Shown here in pieces: positions 54,569 to 63,954 of a stretch of 64,000 bases of DNA. The translations under genes and the position numbers were made by a program. The stretch lies in the NCBI GenBank assembly GCA_030220185.1, contig JASPKZ010004561.1, positions 293,001 through 357,000 of the forward strand, given 5' to 3'. The notes beneath the pieces were generated by a model that was not told the DNA's origin, made no database searches, and saw only the letters and a program-made list of their open reading frames with translations. Numbering within the stretch: the stretch's first letter is position 1; every line of letters begins with the position of its first letter. Origin of the DNA: Diploptera punctata. Its lineage: Eukaryota > Arthropoda > Insecta > Blattodea > Blaberidae.

Positions 54569-55044
54569 GTAGATTTAGATTTAGATTAGATTAGATTTAT
54601 TTAGCCTGGTGGAGTTAAGACCACGTGGCCTTCTCTTCCACTCACCAGGACAAACATATATTACATCAGAATATAACAATTTCAATTAACTCTAATATTA
54701 AATACTAAATAAAAATTTGATCAAAAAGATAATATCTATTATATTACGATCTATAATGCAACCAGTTAATGTTAGTTAAAATTAAGACTAAAACTAATAA
54801 TAAAATTTATACAGGCAAGACATTGAATTGTCCCTGTCTAATGTTTATAAAAAAAAGGCAAATAATGAGATATAGAAAACTAATTTTACGATTATACAAT
54901 ATTTAAAACAAAACAAAAGAAAAATATTTGTTAATCTTAATATTATTTTCATAAATAATTAAATGTATTAATTGTTAAAAGAATACTATCAGTGACGTGT
55001 ATAAGTTAGTATGTTATTAAATAATTCATTAGTTTGTAAGTAAA
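54569..55044 (-). mobile_element. Retroposon with shared AATAAA tail
   Basis: On the minus strand it ends CTGGTGAGTGGAAGAGAAGG ... AACTCCACCAGGCTAAATAA and ATCTAATCTAAATCTAAA. The body (54660-55040) is AT-rich and non-coding. Confidence 0.5.
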
Positions 55045-55515
55045 TTATTCTACCAGTTATATTATATGGGTGCGAAACATGGACTCTTATTTTAAGGGAG
55101 GAAAGGAGATTAAAAGTATTTGAGAATAAAGTACTTAGGAAAATTTTTGGACCAAAGAGAGATGAAGAGACAGGTGAATGGAGAAGACTACATAACAATG
55201 AACTACGTGGTCTTTATAGGAAGCCAGATATAATAAGAACAGTTAAGTCTCGTAGACTGCGATGGGCAGGACATGTTGCACGTATGGGGAATGAAAGACT
55301 TGCATGGAAGCTTCTTGTAGGAAAGCCAGAGGGAAAACGCCCAGTTGGTAGACCAAGAATGAGGTGGGAGAATAACATTAACTATGATTTGAGGGAAGTA
55401 GATTATACAGGGAATGATTGGAAAGCATTAGCTCAGGATAGGGATGTATAGAGAGCTTATGTCCATGCGGCCATGAACCTACGGGTTCGATAGTGCCAGT
55501 GAGTAAGTAAGTAAG
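55045..55515 (+). mobile_element. LINE-A 3' fragment
   Basis: ILPVILYGCETWTLILREER through FGPKRDEETGEWRRLHNNEL to RPRMRWENNINYDLREVDY, with a stop replacing Trp at RDV*RAYV, then (TAAG)n. Confidence 0.78.
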
Positions 55516-55957
55516 TAACTTTGTAAGTAAACAGCCTAATTTTATTCGTTAAATAGTCCTAACAAACGCCACTCTTGATTTCCAAATCCTCTAGATAAAT
55601 TGGTATCCACTAGTGGCATTATTTACGAAAAATCAAGATGGTGATTAATTAAGAAAATACCCAGGGAAATGAAATTGCAATTCAGCAGTTCTTCCATAAT
55701 TTGAGAAGAACAACGAAAAAAAAAAAAAACTCAGATTTGTTAGTAATGGCAGCTACAGATGATGAATCTTAATCGCGCCAGTCTGGATGATCTCGCTACG
55801 TACAGTGAGTTTCACTCGACTTGCGGCCACTAGCATCGATACTGCGTGGGCAGCGCGAGTTAATGTCTCATTGCTTGCAATCACTTCTCCCCGCTATCGG
55901 CCGCAGGTCGAGTGAAATTCGCTATGCATTAATTAACACGGCTATTTCAGGATTTTT

Positions 55958-56232
55958 TCGGGGCACGCCGTAGCGTAGTCGTTAAGGTACTGCGCTACAA
56001 GCCAGAAGGTCGCGGGTTCAAGTCCCGGTGGAGTCAGGATTTTTAAACTGACCCAAACTTTCTGGCGGCACTATGGTCCTGGGGTCGACTCAGCCTCTAA
56101 CGGAAATGAGTACCAGACGCTTGTTCTGGGGGTAAAGGCGGCCGTCACGCAGGACTGATTGTCTAGAAAAAGTGGGAGCCTTAACCTCCTACTACCCCAA
56201 GGGCATCCTGAGGCCTGTCGTGGGATCACTTT
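55958..56232 (+). mobile_element. SINE1 with 14-bp target duplication
   Basis: ATTTCAGGATTTTT at 55944-55957 and 56233-56246. Full head (GGCACGCCGTAGCGTAGTCG) and box B GGTTCAAGTCCCG; 20 bp of the body near 56155 deleted. Confidence 0.85.
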
Positions 56233-56299
56233 ATTTCAGGATTTTTCAATGCCTTACTACAGTAAAAATATATTTTTATATGTGTTTATTTAAATTAAC

Positions 56300-56830
56300 A
56301 ATAGTATATTAAGATGCGAAGTTGGGAAGTCATTTTTACAGATGCGAGGAAAATGTTTAAAAACCGAGCGAGATTCTGTAAAACACTTCGATCCCATATG
56401 AGAATGGACGAAGCTTCACAGTGAGGTACTCAATAATGTAGGCCTACATTGTTGTCTTAATAAAACTAAGGCAAGTCTACGAAATTGAAACGGACATAAT
56501 TATAATATAGTTTGAATGGGTGACAGAAATTATTTCACCATTTTTATTAGAAATCTCTTGGGGAAAATACCATTACAGAAGGATAGAACAGAGGTGTTCA
56601 TCATGCAACCAAAGGTGCAGGGCCATTCAATGCATAGTAACTCGACGAATTGAGTCGTGACACAGTGATTGTCCATCTATTGACTAGAAGTAGGTGGGAA
56701 GATAATATTCGGAAAGATTTTAGGGGAATGGATATAGGAGATATGAGCTTCATTCACTGACTGACGTCAAGGATCAACGAAGGGTATTCGTTGGAGCGAC
56801 ATTGGACCTATGAATTCTATGATCCAGAGA
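56300..56830. repeat. Unclassified repeat and LINE-A-like shreds
   Basis: 56303-56395 (AGTATATTAAGATGCGAAGT, GCGAGGAAAATGTTTAAAAA) recurs at 59443-59555. 56690-56830 resembles a very old LINE-A C-terminus (GTAGGTGGGAAGATAATATT). Confidence 0.4.
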
Positions 56831-57023
56831 GTTAGTATTTTCTATATCAGTAATACATAAATCATTTACACTTTAAAAATACGAAAATAAAGGCGTTTAT
56901 AAACTAAAGTACAATAATTGCGACAAGTTCTACACAGGTAAAACAACGAGAAATTTCAAAACTAGATAACATTTAAAATATATATATATATTTTTTTTTG
57001 ACATTTGGCAATGAAGGCAAATA

Positions 57024-57639
57024 TGATATGAAAAGAAAAAAGAATGCTTGAGTCGTGATTTGAACTCGAGTCTCTAAAGTCTGTACCTTTAACGCTCTAA
57101 CCAACTGAGCTACCCAAGAATTCCAAGACAAACATACAATTTTCTTATACATGTAGTATTCTCAATTCACACAAGAGGTAGCGGGAATATCATTCAACTG
57201 CCATCTAGCGGCTAACCTAACAGTTAAGCAAATTATTAAAGAGAATATTTACTTTATAGCAGTAACGCTTGTATATATAGATATTATAAATATATTTTTG
57301 ACATTTGGCAATGAAGGCAAATATGATATGAAAAGAAAAAAGAATGCTTGAGTCGGGATTTGAACTCGAGTCTCTAAAGTCTGTACCTTTAGCGCTCTAA
57401 CCAACTATAAAGTAAATATTCTCTTTAATAATTTGCTTAACTGTTAGGTTAGCCGCTAGATGGTAGTTGAATGATATTTCCGCTACCTCTTGTGTGAATT
57501 GAGAATACTACATGTATAAGAAAATTGTATGTTTGTCTTGGAATTCTTGGGTAGCTCAGTTGGTTAGAGCGCTAAAGGTACAGACTTTAGAGACTCGAGT
57601 TCAAATCCCGACTCAAGCATTCTTTTTTCTTTTCATATC

Positions 57640-57643
<4 letters not shown>
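57024..57643. mobile_element. tRNA-bearing inverted pair (family T)
   Basis: Arms 57024-57258 and 57405-57643 are inverted copies of about 235 bp. Each runs from a TATAAAGTAAATATTCTCTT end through CCGCTAGATGGTAGTTG, the leader ACATGTATAAGAAAATTG, a tRNA-like unit (minus 57048-57120; plus 57545-57618) and TTCTTTTTTCTTTTCATAT. The spacer holds a third, partial minus unit (57348-57405) cut inside its D-arm. Confidence 0.7.
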
Positions 57644-57664
<21 letters not shown>

Positions 57665-57670
<6 letters not shown>

Positions 57671-58025
57671 GCGAATAAAAATCAAGTTTTGCCAAACACA
57701 TACCGGAAACGGGTCATCAGTTCGAGAAAATCGATAATACTATGTCAGTACTTCACAGAGAGTATTACAACAAGATTAGCATCCTTGAAGATATATAAAT
57801 TCTAAAAGAAGCGAAGAATACAGATCTACTCAATGAGAACACATCCGCAGACGTAAACCCCTTGCACAACATACACAAAAACATCAGTACCAGTTAAAAT
57901 GCAGAAGATGAAACACTGTTTTTGAAAGGCCTCCATATTGGAACTACTTGATGAAGCTTAATAATTTAGTTGCGGACGACTGACTTACCAGGTACTAATT
58001 TTAGGCCTATATTCAATATCTTAAA
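57665..58025. other. No gene recognised
   Basis: 57700-57900 carries weak similarity to Penelope-type coding end (HTGNGSSVRENR-like) on the + strand, too short to call. Confidence 0.2.
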
Positions 58026-58029
58026 TCAT

Positions 58030-58290
58030 TTACTATATATATATATATATATATATATGATATGAAAAGAAAAATGAATGCTTGAGTCGGGATTTAAACC
58101 CGAGTCTCTAAACTCTGTACGTTTAGCGCTCTAACCAACTGAGCTACCCAAGAATTCCAATACAAACATACATTTTCTTTATACATGTAGTATTCTCAAT
58201 TCACACAAGAGGTAGCGGAAATTTGTTACAACTGACATCTAGTGGCTAACATAACAGTTATGCAAATTTGTATAGAGAATATTTACTTAT
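58030..58290 (-). mobile_element. tRNA-bearing element (family T), single minus copy
   Basis: Same order as the 57-kb arms, more diverged: tRNA-like unit at 58078-58152 with box B GGTTTAAATCCCG, leader, CCACTAGATGTCAGTTG-type block. A TA tract lies at its 3' end. Confidence 0.62.
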
Positions 58291-58651
58291 ATATATGCAT
58301 TTTTTTTTGTTGCTTTTGCAGCTAATTTGTAAACAAAGAAAATGGTTTATTGATAGTGTATGTTCTCGGTTATAATAAAATGCAACTAGGGCTGCTATTT
58401 ACTACAAAATGTTTGACCAAATTGTCACGAAATGTACCTAATACAATATAAATTCCATGCCACTGCGGTCATATGTTTAGATAACTAAATAAAAATAAAT
58501 TACCGATAATTATAACTTGACCATTTGGTTAACAAGCAATTATGACGATCAATTAAATAATATTTTAATTAAATTCAAAATAATTAATTAATCCAATATG
58601 TTTGATGTTTTCAGTAACAGCTGCTGCAATTCAGTGCCTGAGTTTAATAAG

Positions 58652-58682
58652 ATGATGACGATTTGCAGCTTTATACTAACAA
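58652..58682 (+). CDS. Kazal-2 coding exon 1 (start and signal peptide core)
   Basis: Two in-frame ATGs (58652 and 58655) are followed by a hydrophobic run, TICSFILT, and the donor A|GTAAGT at 58683 in phase 1. An initiator-like TTCAGTG lies at 58630-58636. The second ATG could equally be the start. The exon length (31 nt) equals that of Kazal-1 exon 1. Confidence 0.65.
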
Positions 58683-61600
58683 GTAAGTTATGATGTATAA
58701 AATGTAGTGAATATTTAAAACTACGCAACAGAATTGCAAGGTTTGAACCTTGAATCCTCTTACTTACAGGAGGCAAATACAGTGTCCCAGTACATTTTGT
58801 GGATAACGTAGCGCAAATAAAACAAAAAATTATAAGGTAGTTTCTACTATCAAGTTAGTGTTCAACATAACCTCCATCAATCTCAAACCATGTTTCTCAA
58901 CGAAGTACCGTCGCCCGGAAAACATGCACCAACATATCCTCTGTAATCATTTCACTCGCTTGGCGTATGCGTTATTTCAACACTTGCAGATTAGGAAACT
59001 TGGTTCTGTACACCTGTTTCTTGTTGAACCCACAAGCAAAAAAGTGCAGGGGTGCGAGGTCTGGCGAATGAGGTGCCCAGACACAAGGAGATGCCCTTCC
59101 AATCCACCTTTTGGGAAACCTGTCATTGAGATACCCGCGTATAGCCAGAGCAAATTGTGGTGGTGCTCCATCTTGTTGCAACACCACTGTATCAATGATA
59201 CCATCTTGCTGTAACTGTGGCTGTAAGAAAAGTTGCAACATATCAAGATACACGTCTCCCGTGAGGGTTCCCTTTGGAATCTGTCTCTAACTTCTTCGTA
59301 CGACTGGCCTCTTAAACGCGCAGCAACAATCTCTATCCGCTCTTCAATGGTGAACATATTTGTATCTTTCGAATGACTGTAACAGAAATACGATATGTAA
59401 GCGATTTCTTTAAAATGTACTGGGACTTTATAATCACACTATAGTATATTAAGAATGCAAGGTTGGGAAGTAGTTTTTACAGAGGCGAGGAAAATGTTTA
59501 AAAACTGAGCGATAGCGAGGCTTTTAATTTTAGAGATTCTGTAAAACACTTCACAAGCGTGCATTGTACATTATATTTGCGCGATGGTGTTTTCAAAATA
59601 ATAAAATAATAGTAAAATAATATCTTTCTTGGAAATATTTGAGTTAATTATAGACAATTGACTAACGTTAACAGTGTGGACCATGTTTATTAGTTGAAAC
59701 AACAGGAGGTCGTAAGACCAATTAGCGATAAAATAACAGGAGGCCGTGAGACCAATTAGTGATAAAATAACAGGAGGCCGTGAGACCATTTAGTGATAAA
59801 ATGGCGACAAGTACGTATTTATTGTTTTATATTGTTTCAAATGAAGTTCAGTTCATTTAAAATGCAGTGATTTGTTTCGTATAATATATATTAACACTAC
59901 CTTTTGGATATTTATTGTATATACATTGTATGTAGTATACATAGAGGGCAGTGGTTTTACTTCCCACAAGCGTATTTGCAATATGTAATATTACAGTATA
60001 GTTATTTTTATTACAGTATAGTTATTTAGGCTGGCAACTCCGAAATGTAGGAAGTTGAACTTTCGATCATGGTCGCCATTGCTGTAAGTACGAAAAAAAA
60101 GCACTATCGCGCAAAAAAATATCTTATAAGCCCACAAATGCTTAAATACCGTAATATTTTCGATATTTTAAATAGGCCTGTTGGTAGGTGCCGTCGTCCT
60201 CAACTTTGTTAAAATAGTTATTTATTTATTTAAATGCAGTGGCTTTTGAAATTTTTCATTAACCAATAATGACTGAGGAAAACAAACAAAAAATATGTTA
60301 AAATATTGTATATAAAATTAACTGGAGTGCTTTCGAAAGTTATCTTCCATCTTCGGCAGGTTGAGCTTCCGCTACTCGTTGTTGTGTACGGTGATGTATA
60401 CTCCAACTGTTTGTAGCAGCAACTGACTTGTTTTTGACGATCTCGTATACTTCAACAATATTCAATAACTGCCAAAATGTCTTGGAACAATACACTAATA
60501 ATTGCGCAGTGGTCGTGTACGCATAAAGTACATATTGTGAATTCAAGCAAATTAGGGGAAGAAAGTAGATTTTATCATTTTTCGGACAACAAAAGGTAGT
60601 GTGTAATTCTGAGTAATTTAACAACGAGGAAAGAAATTAAAAAAAAAAGTTATTTCTTCAAAAAGTGAAATATGCCGAATACGACCATTAACTTACCAAA
60701 ATATGCCATATCATATAGCAATGACCAAATATGCATAAATATGATCTAATGAAGTACTTTAATTCAATTAGATTTTCCATAATATTAATATATTTAAGGG
60801 ACATTTAAGACTTACCAAGTAATATTTGCTACATCATAGCATAATGTCCTCTGACTCAAACTCCCGACTTCCTATACATGAGTTGTTATCATTTTATTGT
60901 TTTAATTTTTTTGTGACGAGAATGGTAGAACATAATATTCAAGAGGGTTTAGGATGGCTATTTAACTCATGCCACAAATGCTAATCAATGACCAATCACG
61001 TTTCAATGAATGTTGTTTTACAACCAATGACAGTCGTGTTTCACCTCGTTCTATATCGATTTCTCTTTATCAGCTCCTGCTTTTGTGATGAAGAAAGCTC
61101 CTCCTTTTTAATGTTCTGAACAGGTCAAAGCATTATTTTTCTCCAACAAATACATTGAATATAGCAAATAATGAAAATATTACTTGATTTTACTGAGTTG
61201 TTTACTAAAAAATAAATGAATAACCCGTAATGTTGATTATGATATATAGTTTGATGTGTTTCATTATTTCTCCACTTGGGTGCACTCTTACAATATTGCG
61301 ATCTCATTTGGAAATAAATAATATGATCAAGTAGCAGTGAATGAACATAACCTCACATTTCTGATTTGTTTTCAAACATCGTCGATTACATTAAATATAT
61401 AAATATTTTAAAATAACTATAGTTAAACAATGATTTGTGAGTAAACAGCTTAATTTTGTTCGTTAAATAGTCCTAACAAATGCCACTCTTGATTTCCAAA
61501 TTCTGTAGATAAACACTTCGTGAGTCGTGAATTTATCGATAATTTGGAAATCACTCGTGGCATTACTTATGACTATTTAACTCATGCCCCAAATGGGAGT

Positions 61601-63605
61601 CAATGACCAATCACATTTCAATGATTTTTATTTACAACCAATCACAGTCATGTTTCGCCTCGAATTTATCAACTAAAGTTTATCATATTAAAGAGAGCAC
61701 CTCTTTTTTGACATTCTAAATAGGTCATAGCATTACTTTGCAGTGACTCTAAGAAATACGGCTACCAGATTGTATATATAGTGCATGAATGTCACCAGAT
61801 AGAGCATGTGGGAGATAATATAAAAACATTTGTAGCAATTGATTATACCACAAAAAAAAGAAACTACTGTTTGCACTTTCTTAAATGAATTATTTTTCAG
61901 GAAATCACATTGCAGAAAAATATAATTAACATATTTTCATCATAGGACATCAGAAATTAATTAATACCTATAAGTAGTAGTAGTATTCAAATGTTCTGAA
62001 GCTCTTGATTTGTCATCATTCACTTGTTAATACATATAATGTTGGTTATAAATTTCTCCACTAGGGTGCATTCTTACAATATTGCGATCCTTTGGCAATA
62101 AATAATATTATGATCTGGTTGCAGTGACAAACAAAAGAAGCAAATGAAGCGTACCAATCGTTTCTCATTTGTTTTCAAACATCACCGTTTACATTAAATA
62201 TATAAATATTTTAAAATAACTATAGTTAAATCATGACTTGTGAGTAAACAGCTTAATTTTATTCTTTAAATAGTCCTAACAAATGCCACTCTTGGTTACC
62301 AAATTCTCTAGATATACTCACTCCTCACTTCGTGAGTCGTGAATTTATGGATAATTTGGAAATCACTCGTGGCATTACTAATGATAACACTTACGTTGCA
62401 GTGTTGCTGATGATACTTGGAACGGTTACTGCAGACAAATGTGCAATGGACTGCGCGTTCGAAATTGAACGTATCTGTGGAATAGATGCCGACAACAACA
62501 CCATGACATTCACAAATTATTGTCAATTTGATTATTACAATTGTAGACATCCAAACAACAGTAAGTTTTTTTATATATTATTTAAATATTTGAATAGTCT
62601 CAGATTTCTTGGGTTAAATTTGGCCATCCAAACTACGGCACAGAAAATCATTTTTCTTTGCTCAGACTGACTCACTTACACTTTCTACAGGAGATTATGT
62701 AATCATACTGTGTAGTAATATTGCTTTTAGAGTGTCGCGTCCTCACACTTTAATACTTTTAAATTAATTATTCATTTAATTAAAAGAAAATAAAACGTAA
62801 AGTTTTATGTGATTTTCATATTTATTAAAATATAAATTAGTAACAGCTGTTTCGGTACTTTGTACCTTCTTCAGACATGATTACAAATGAATGAATGTTG
62901 TTATTATTCATTTGTAATCATGTCTGAAGAAGGTACAAAGTACCGAAAAAGCTGTAACTAATTTATATTGTAATAAATATGAAAATCACATAAAACTTTA
63001 AATTTTAATTTTATTTAATTAAATAAATTATGGATTTTCTTCAAGTAAACGCCAATTAAAGTGATTAATTATTTATTTTCATTATTACTAAATATAAATT
63101 GTTAATTAAAATAATACATAACTTTATAAATATCCATAGTAATTCTGCCCGAAGGCAGGTCCTTCACTGCAATCATAGCATTTTGATGCTATGCTTGCAG
63201 CTTTACTAGGGAATTGTAGGTGTGGTAGCTTCCCGTTGCTTTCCACACCGGTGAAGGATGGTGATGATAATGATAAGGATGATGATGATGATGATGATGG
63301 CCATATTATTTCGGGGACCGTTTCGGCCTTAAAATTGTCCTGACATTTGCCTTACAGGTGAGAAAAACCGCCCGATAAAAACCTCATCCAGAAAAACTGC
63401 CCCAACCGGGGATCGAACCCGTGCCCGTTGCGTGACAAGGCAGCACGCTACCTCGAAACCACAGCGGTGAACTTTATAAATATGATCAAATAAAATAAAA
63501 TAATAATAATAATTATTATTATTATTACTATTATTATCATTGTTATTATCATTATCATTATTATTATTATTATCATTGTTGTTATTATTATCATTATTAT
63601 TATTA

Positions 63606-63656
<51 letters not shown>

Positions 63657-63694
63657 TTTCAGCAATGGATTTTCTGAAAGATGGAGCTTGTTAA
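58652..63694 (+). CDS. Kazal-2: secreted single-Kazal-domain protein, three exons
   Basis: Joined from 58652-58682, 62402-62560 and 63663-63694, giving 222 nt, 73 codons plus TAA. Residues 1 to about 21 form a signal peptide (MMTICSFILT then MLLMILGTVTA). The mature part begins DKC. Six cysteines have gaps 3, 7, 14, 6 and 14, the same plan as Kazal-1. The usual P1 position (second after Cys2) is Phe, so a chymotrypsin-like or elastase-like target is a reasonable guess. The domain keeps the ICG and TFTNYC segments typical of Kazal folds and ends in KDGAC. Introns are phase 1 and fall at the same two places as in Kazal-1. Intron 1 carries a mariner derivative and R1 copies; intron 2 carries Penelope-type termini, a SINE and an (ATT)n tract. 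Exon 1 is the least certain part, since it rests on frame, donor and signal-peptide fit. Confidence 0.75.
58779..59431 (-). mobile_element. Mariner-like element, internally deleted, in Kazal-2 intron 1
   Basis: Ends GTGTCCCAGTACATTTTGTG and TTTAAAATGTACTGGGAC invert. Minus frames: 59357 start MFTIEERIEIVAARLRGQSY (N-terminal HTH), and 58972-59253 VVLQQDGAPPQFALAIRGYL, WAPHSPDLAPLHFFACG with the second and third catalytic-type Asp regions (DGAPP, SPDLAPLHFF). The middle of the gene, including the first catalytic Asp, is deleted and the two parts are out of frame. Confidence 0.75.
59700..59801. repeat. Tandem repeat, 3 x 34 bp
   Basis: Units AACAGGAGG(T/C)CGT(A/G)AGACC followed by A(A)TTAG(C/T)GATAAAAT, at about 59700, 59734 and 59768. 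They abut the fragment of the long-TIR element at 59795-59960. Confidence 0.8.
59795..59960. repeat. Fragment of the long-TIR element
   Basis: AAATGGCGACAAGTACGTAT and GGGCAGTGGTTTTACTTCCC match 18890-19055 closely; arms are absent. Confidence 0.6.
60170..60430 (-). repeat. Penelope-like (P) terminus, second subfamily
   Basis: On the minus strand AGTTGCTGCTACAAACAGTT, CTCAACCTGCCGAAGATGG and CTTTCGAAAGCACTCCAGTT match 38385-38655, as does the outer GTTGAGGACGACGGCACC. CCGAAGA/GAAAG keep the ribozyme-like order in decayed form. Confidence 0.5.
60440..60945. other. No gene recognised
   Basis: AT-rich part of Kazal-2 intron 1; no repeat or frame identified. Confidence 0.3.
60950..61573 (-). 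repeat. R1 copy f
   Basis: From CTATTTAACTCATGCCACAA to CACTCGTGGCATTACTTATGA. Its end is joined without spacer to the start of copy g. Confidence 0.68.
61574..62389 (-). repeat. R1 copy g, abutting Kazal-2 exon 2
   Basis: From CTATTTAACTCATGCCCCAA to CACTCGTGGCATTACTAATG. It includes sequence close to copies a and b in the middle (ATTGATTATACCACAAAAAA complement of their ORF region). The exon 2 acceptor follows about 12 bp later. Confidence 0.68.
62402..62560 (+). CDS. Kazal-2 coding exon 2 (Kazal cysteines 1-5)
   Basis: The acceptor ACGTTGCAG ends at 62401. The exon encodes LLMILGTVTA, DKCAMDC, ERICGID, TFTNYC and YYNC, then ends at AAC A|GTAAGT, phase 1. The R1 repeat copy at 61574-62389 stops only about 12 bp upstream, so the pyrimidine tract and branch site of this acceptor must lie in or next to the repeat. 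Confidence 0.85.
62775..63025. repeat. Penelope-like termini, head-to-head pair in Kazal-2 intron 2
   Basis: Arms 62780-62893 and 62907-63020 are inverted, each with CTGAAGA, GGTAC-AAA-GTACC and GAAA (plus: 62924-62930 and 62945-62948). The outer part AATATGAAAATCACATAAAA matches the element at 28451-29648. The + arm has GAAAAAGC where the minus arm has GAAACAGC. Confidence 0.6.
63134..63470 (-). mobile_element. SINE2, full length, in Kazal-2 intron 2
   Basis: Exact 13-bp duplication ACTTTATAAATAT (63121-63133 and 63471-63483). Head GTTCACCGCTGTGGTTTCGA on minus, box B GGTTCGATCCCCG, tail with the AGCATTTTGATGCT hairpin and TACTATGGATA. Confidence 0.85.
63497..63655. repeat. (ATT)n tract next to Kazal-2 exon 3
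   Basis: ATT repeats with ATC and GTT variants up to the acceptor at 63662. Confidence 0.9.
63663..63694 (+). CDS. Kazal-2 coding exon 3 (last cysteine and stop)
   Basis: The acceptor TATTTTCAG ends at 63662, directly after a long (ATT)n tract. Joined in phase 1 it completes a Thr codon and then encodes MDFLKDGAC and TAA. Confidence 0.8.
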
Positions 63695-63730
63695 AGAACT
63701 ACCTAAACGACATCCTGAAGATAATGGTAG

Positions 63731-63771
63731 AATAAAATTCTTGTATGAAAATTTTGAATCTGCATAATAAA
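63731..63771 (+). promoter_or_regulatory. Probable polyadenylation signals of Kazal-2
   Basis: Two AATAAA hexamers lie at 63731-63736 and 63766-63771, starting 37 bp after the Kazal-2 stop codon, in AT-rich DNA suited to a short 3' UTR. Confidence 0.6.
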
Positions 63772-63915
63772 ATGTAATCACTTAATGAATATAAATTATT
63801 TTTAATATATGTTTTTGTTTAAACATTAAAATGAGAAACATAAAACATTAAATGAATCTCGATCTGCACAGAGGTATCTCTATTTCTCTTCCCAGGTCAC
63901 AACATAGCAAAAAAA

Positions 63916-63950
63916 AAGTATATATATATATATATATATACACACACTAT
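63916..63950. repeat. (TA)n(CA)n microsatellite
   Basis: TA units then CACACACT. Confidence 0.85.
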
Positions 63951-63954
63951 ACAT

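Larger units (their letters stand above)
53532..55632 (-). repeat. R1 copy e, split by three insertions
   Basis: Pieces 53532-53900, 54455-54568 and 55516-55632 join into R1, from ACTATTTAACTCATGCCTCA to CACTAGTGGCATTATTTACG. Insertions: CACTG element (53901-54451), a retroposon tail (54569 onwards) and LINE-A (55045-55515). Confidence 0.62.
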
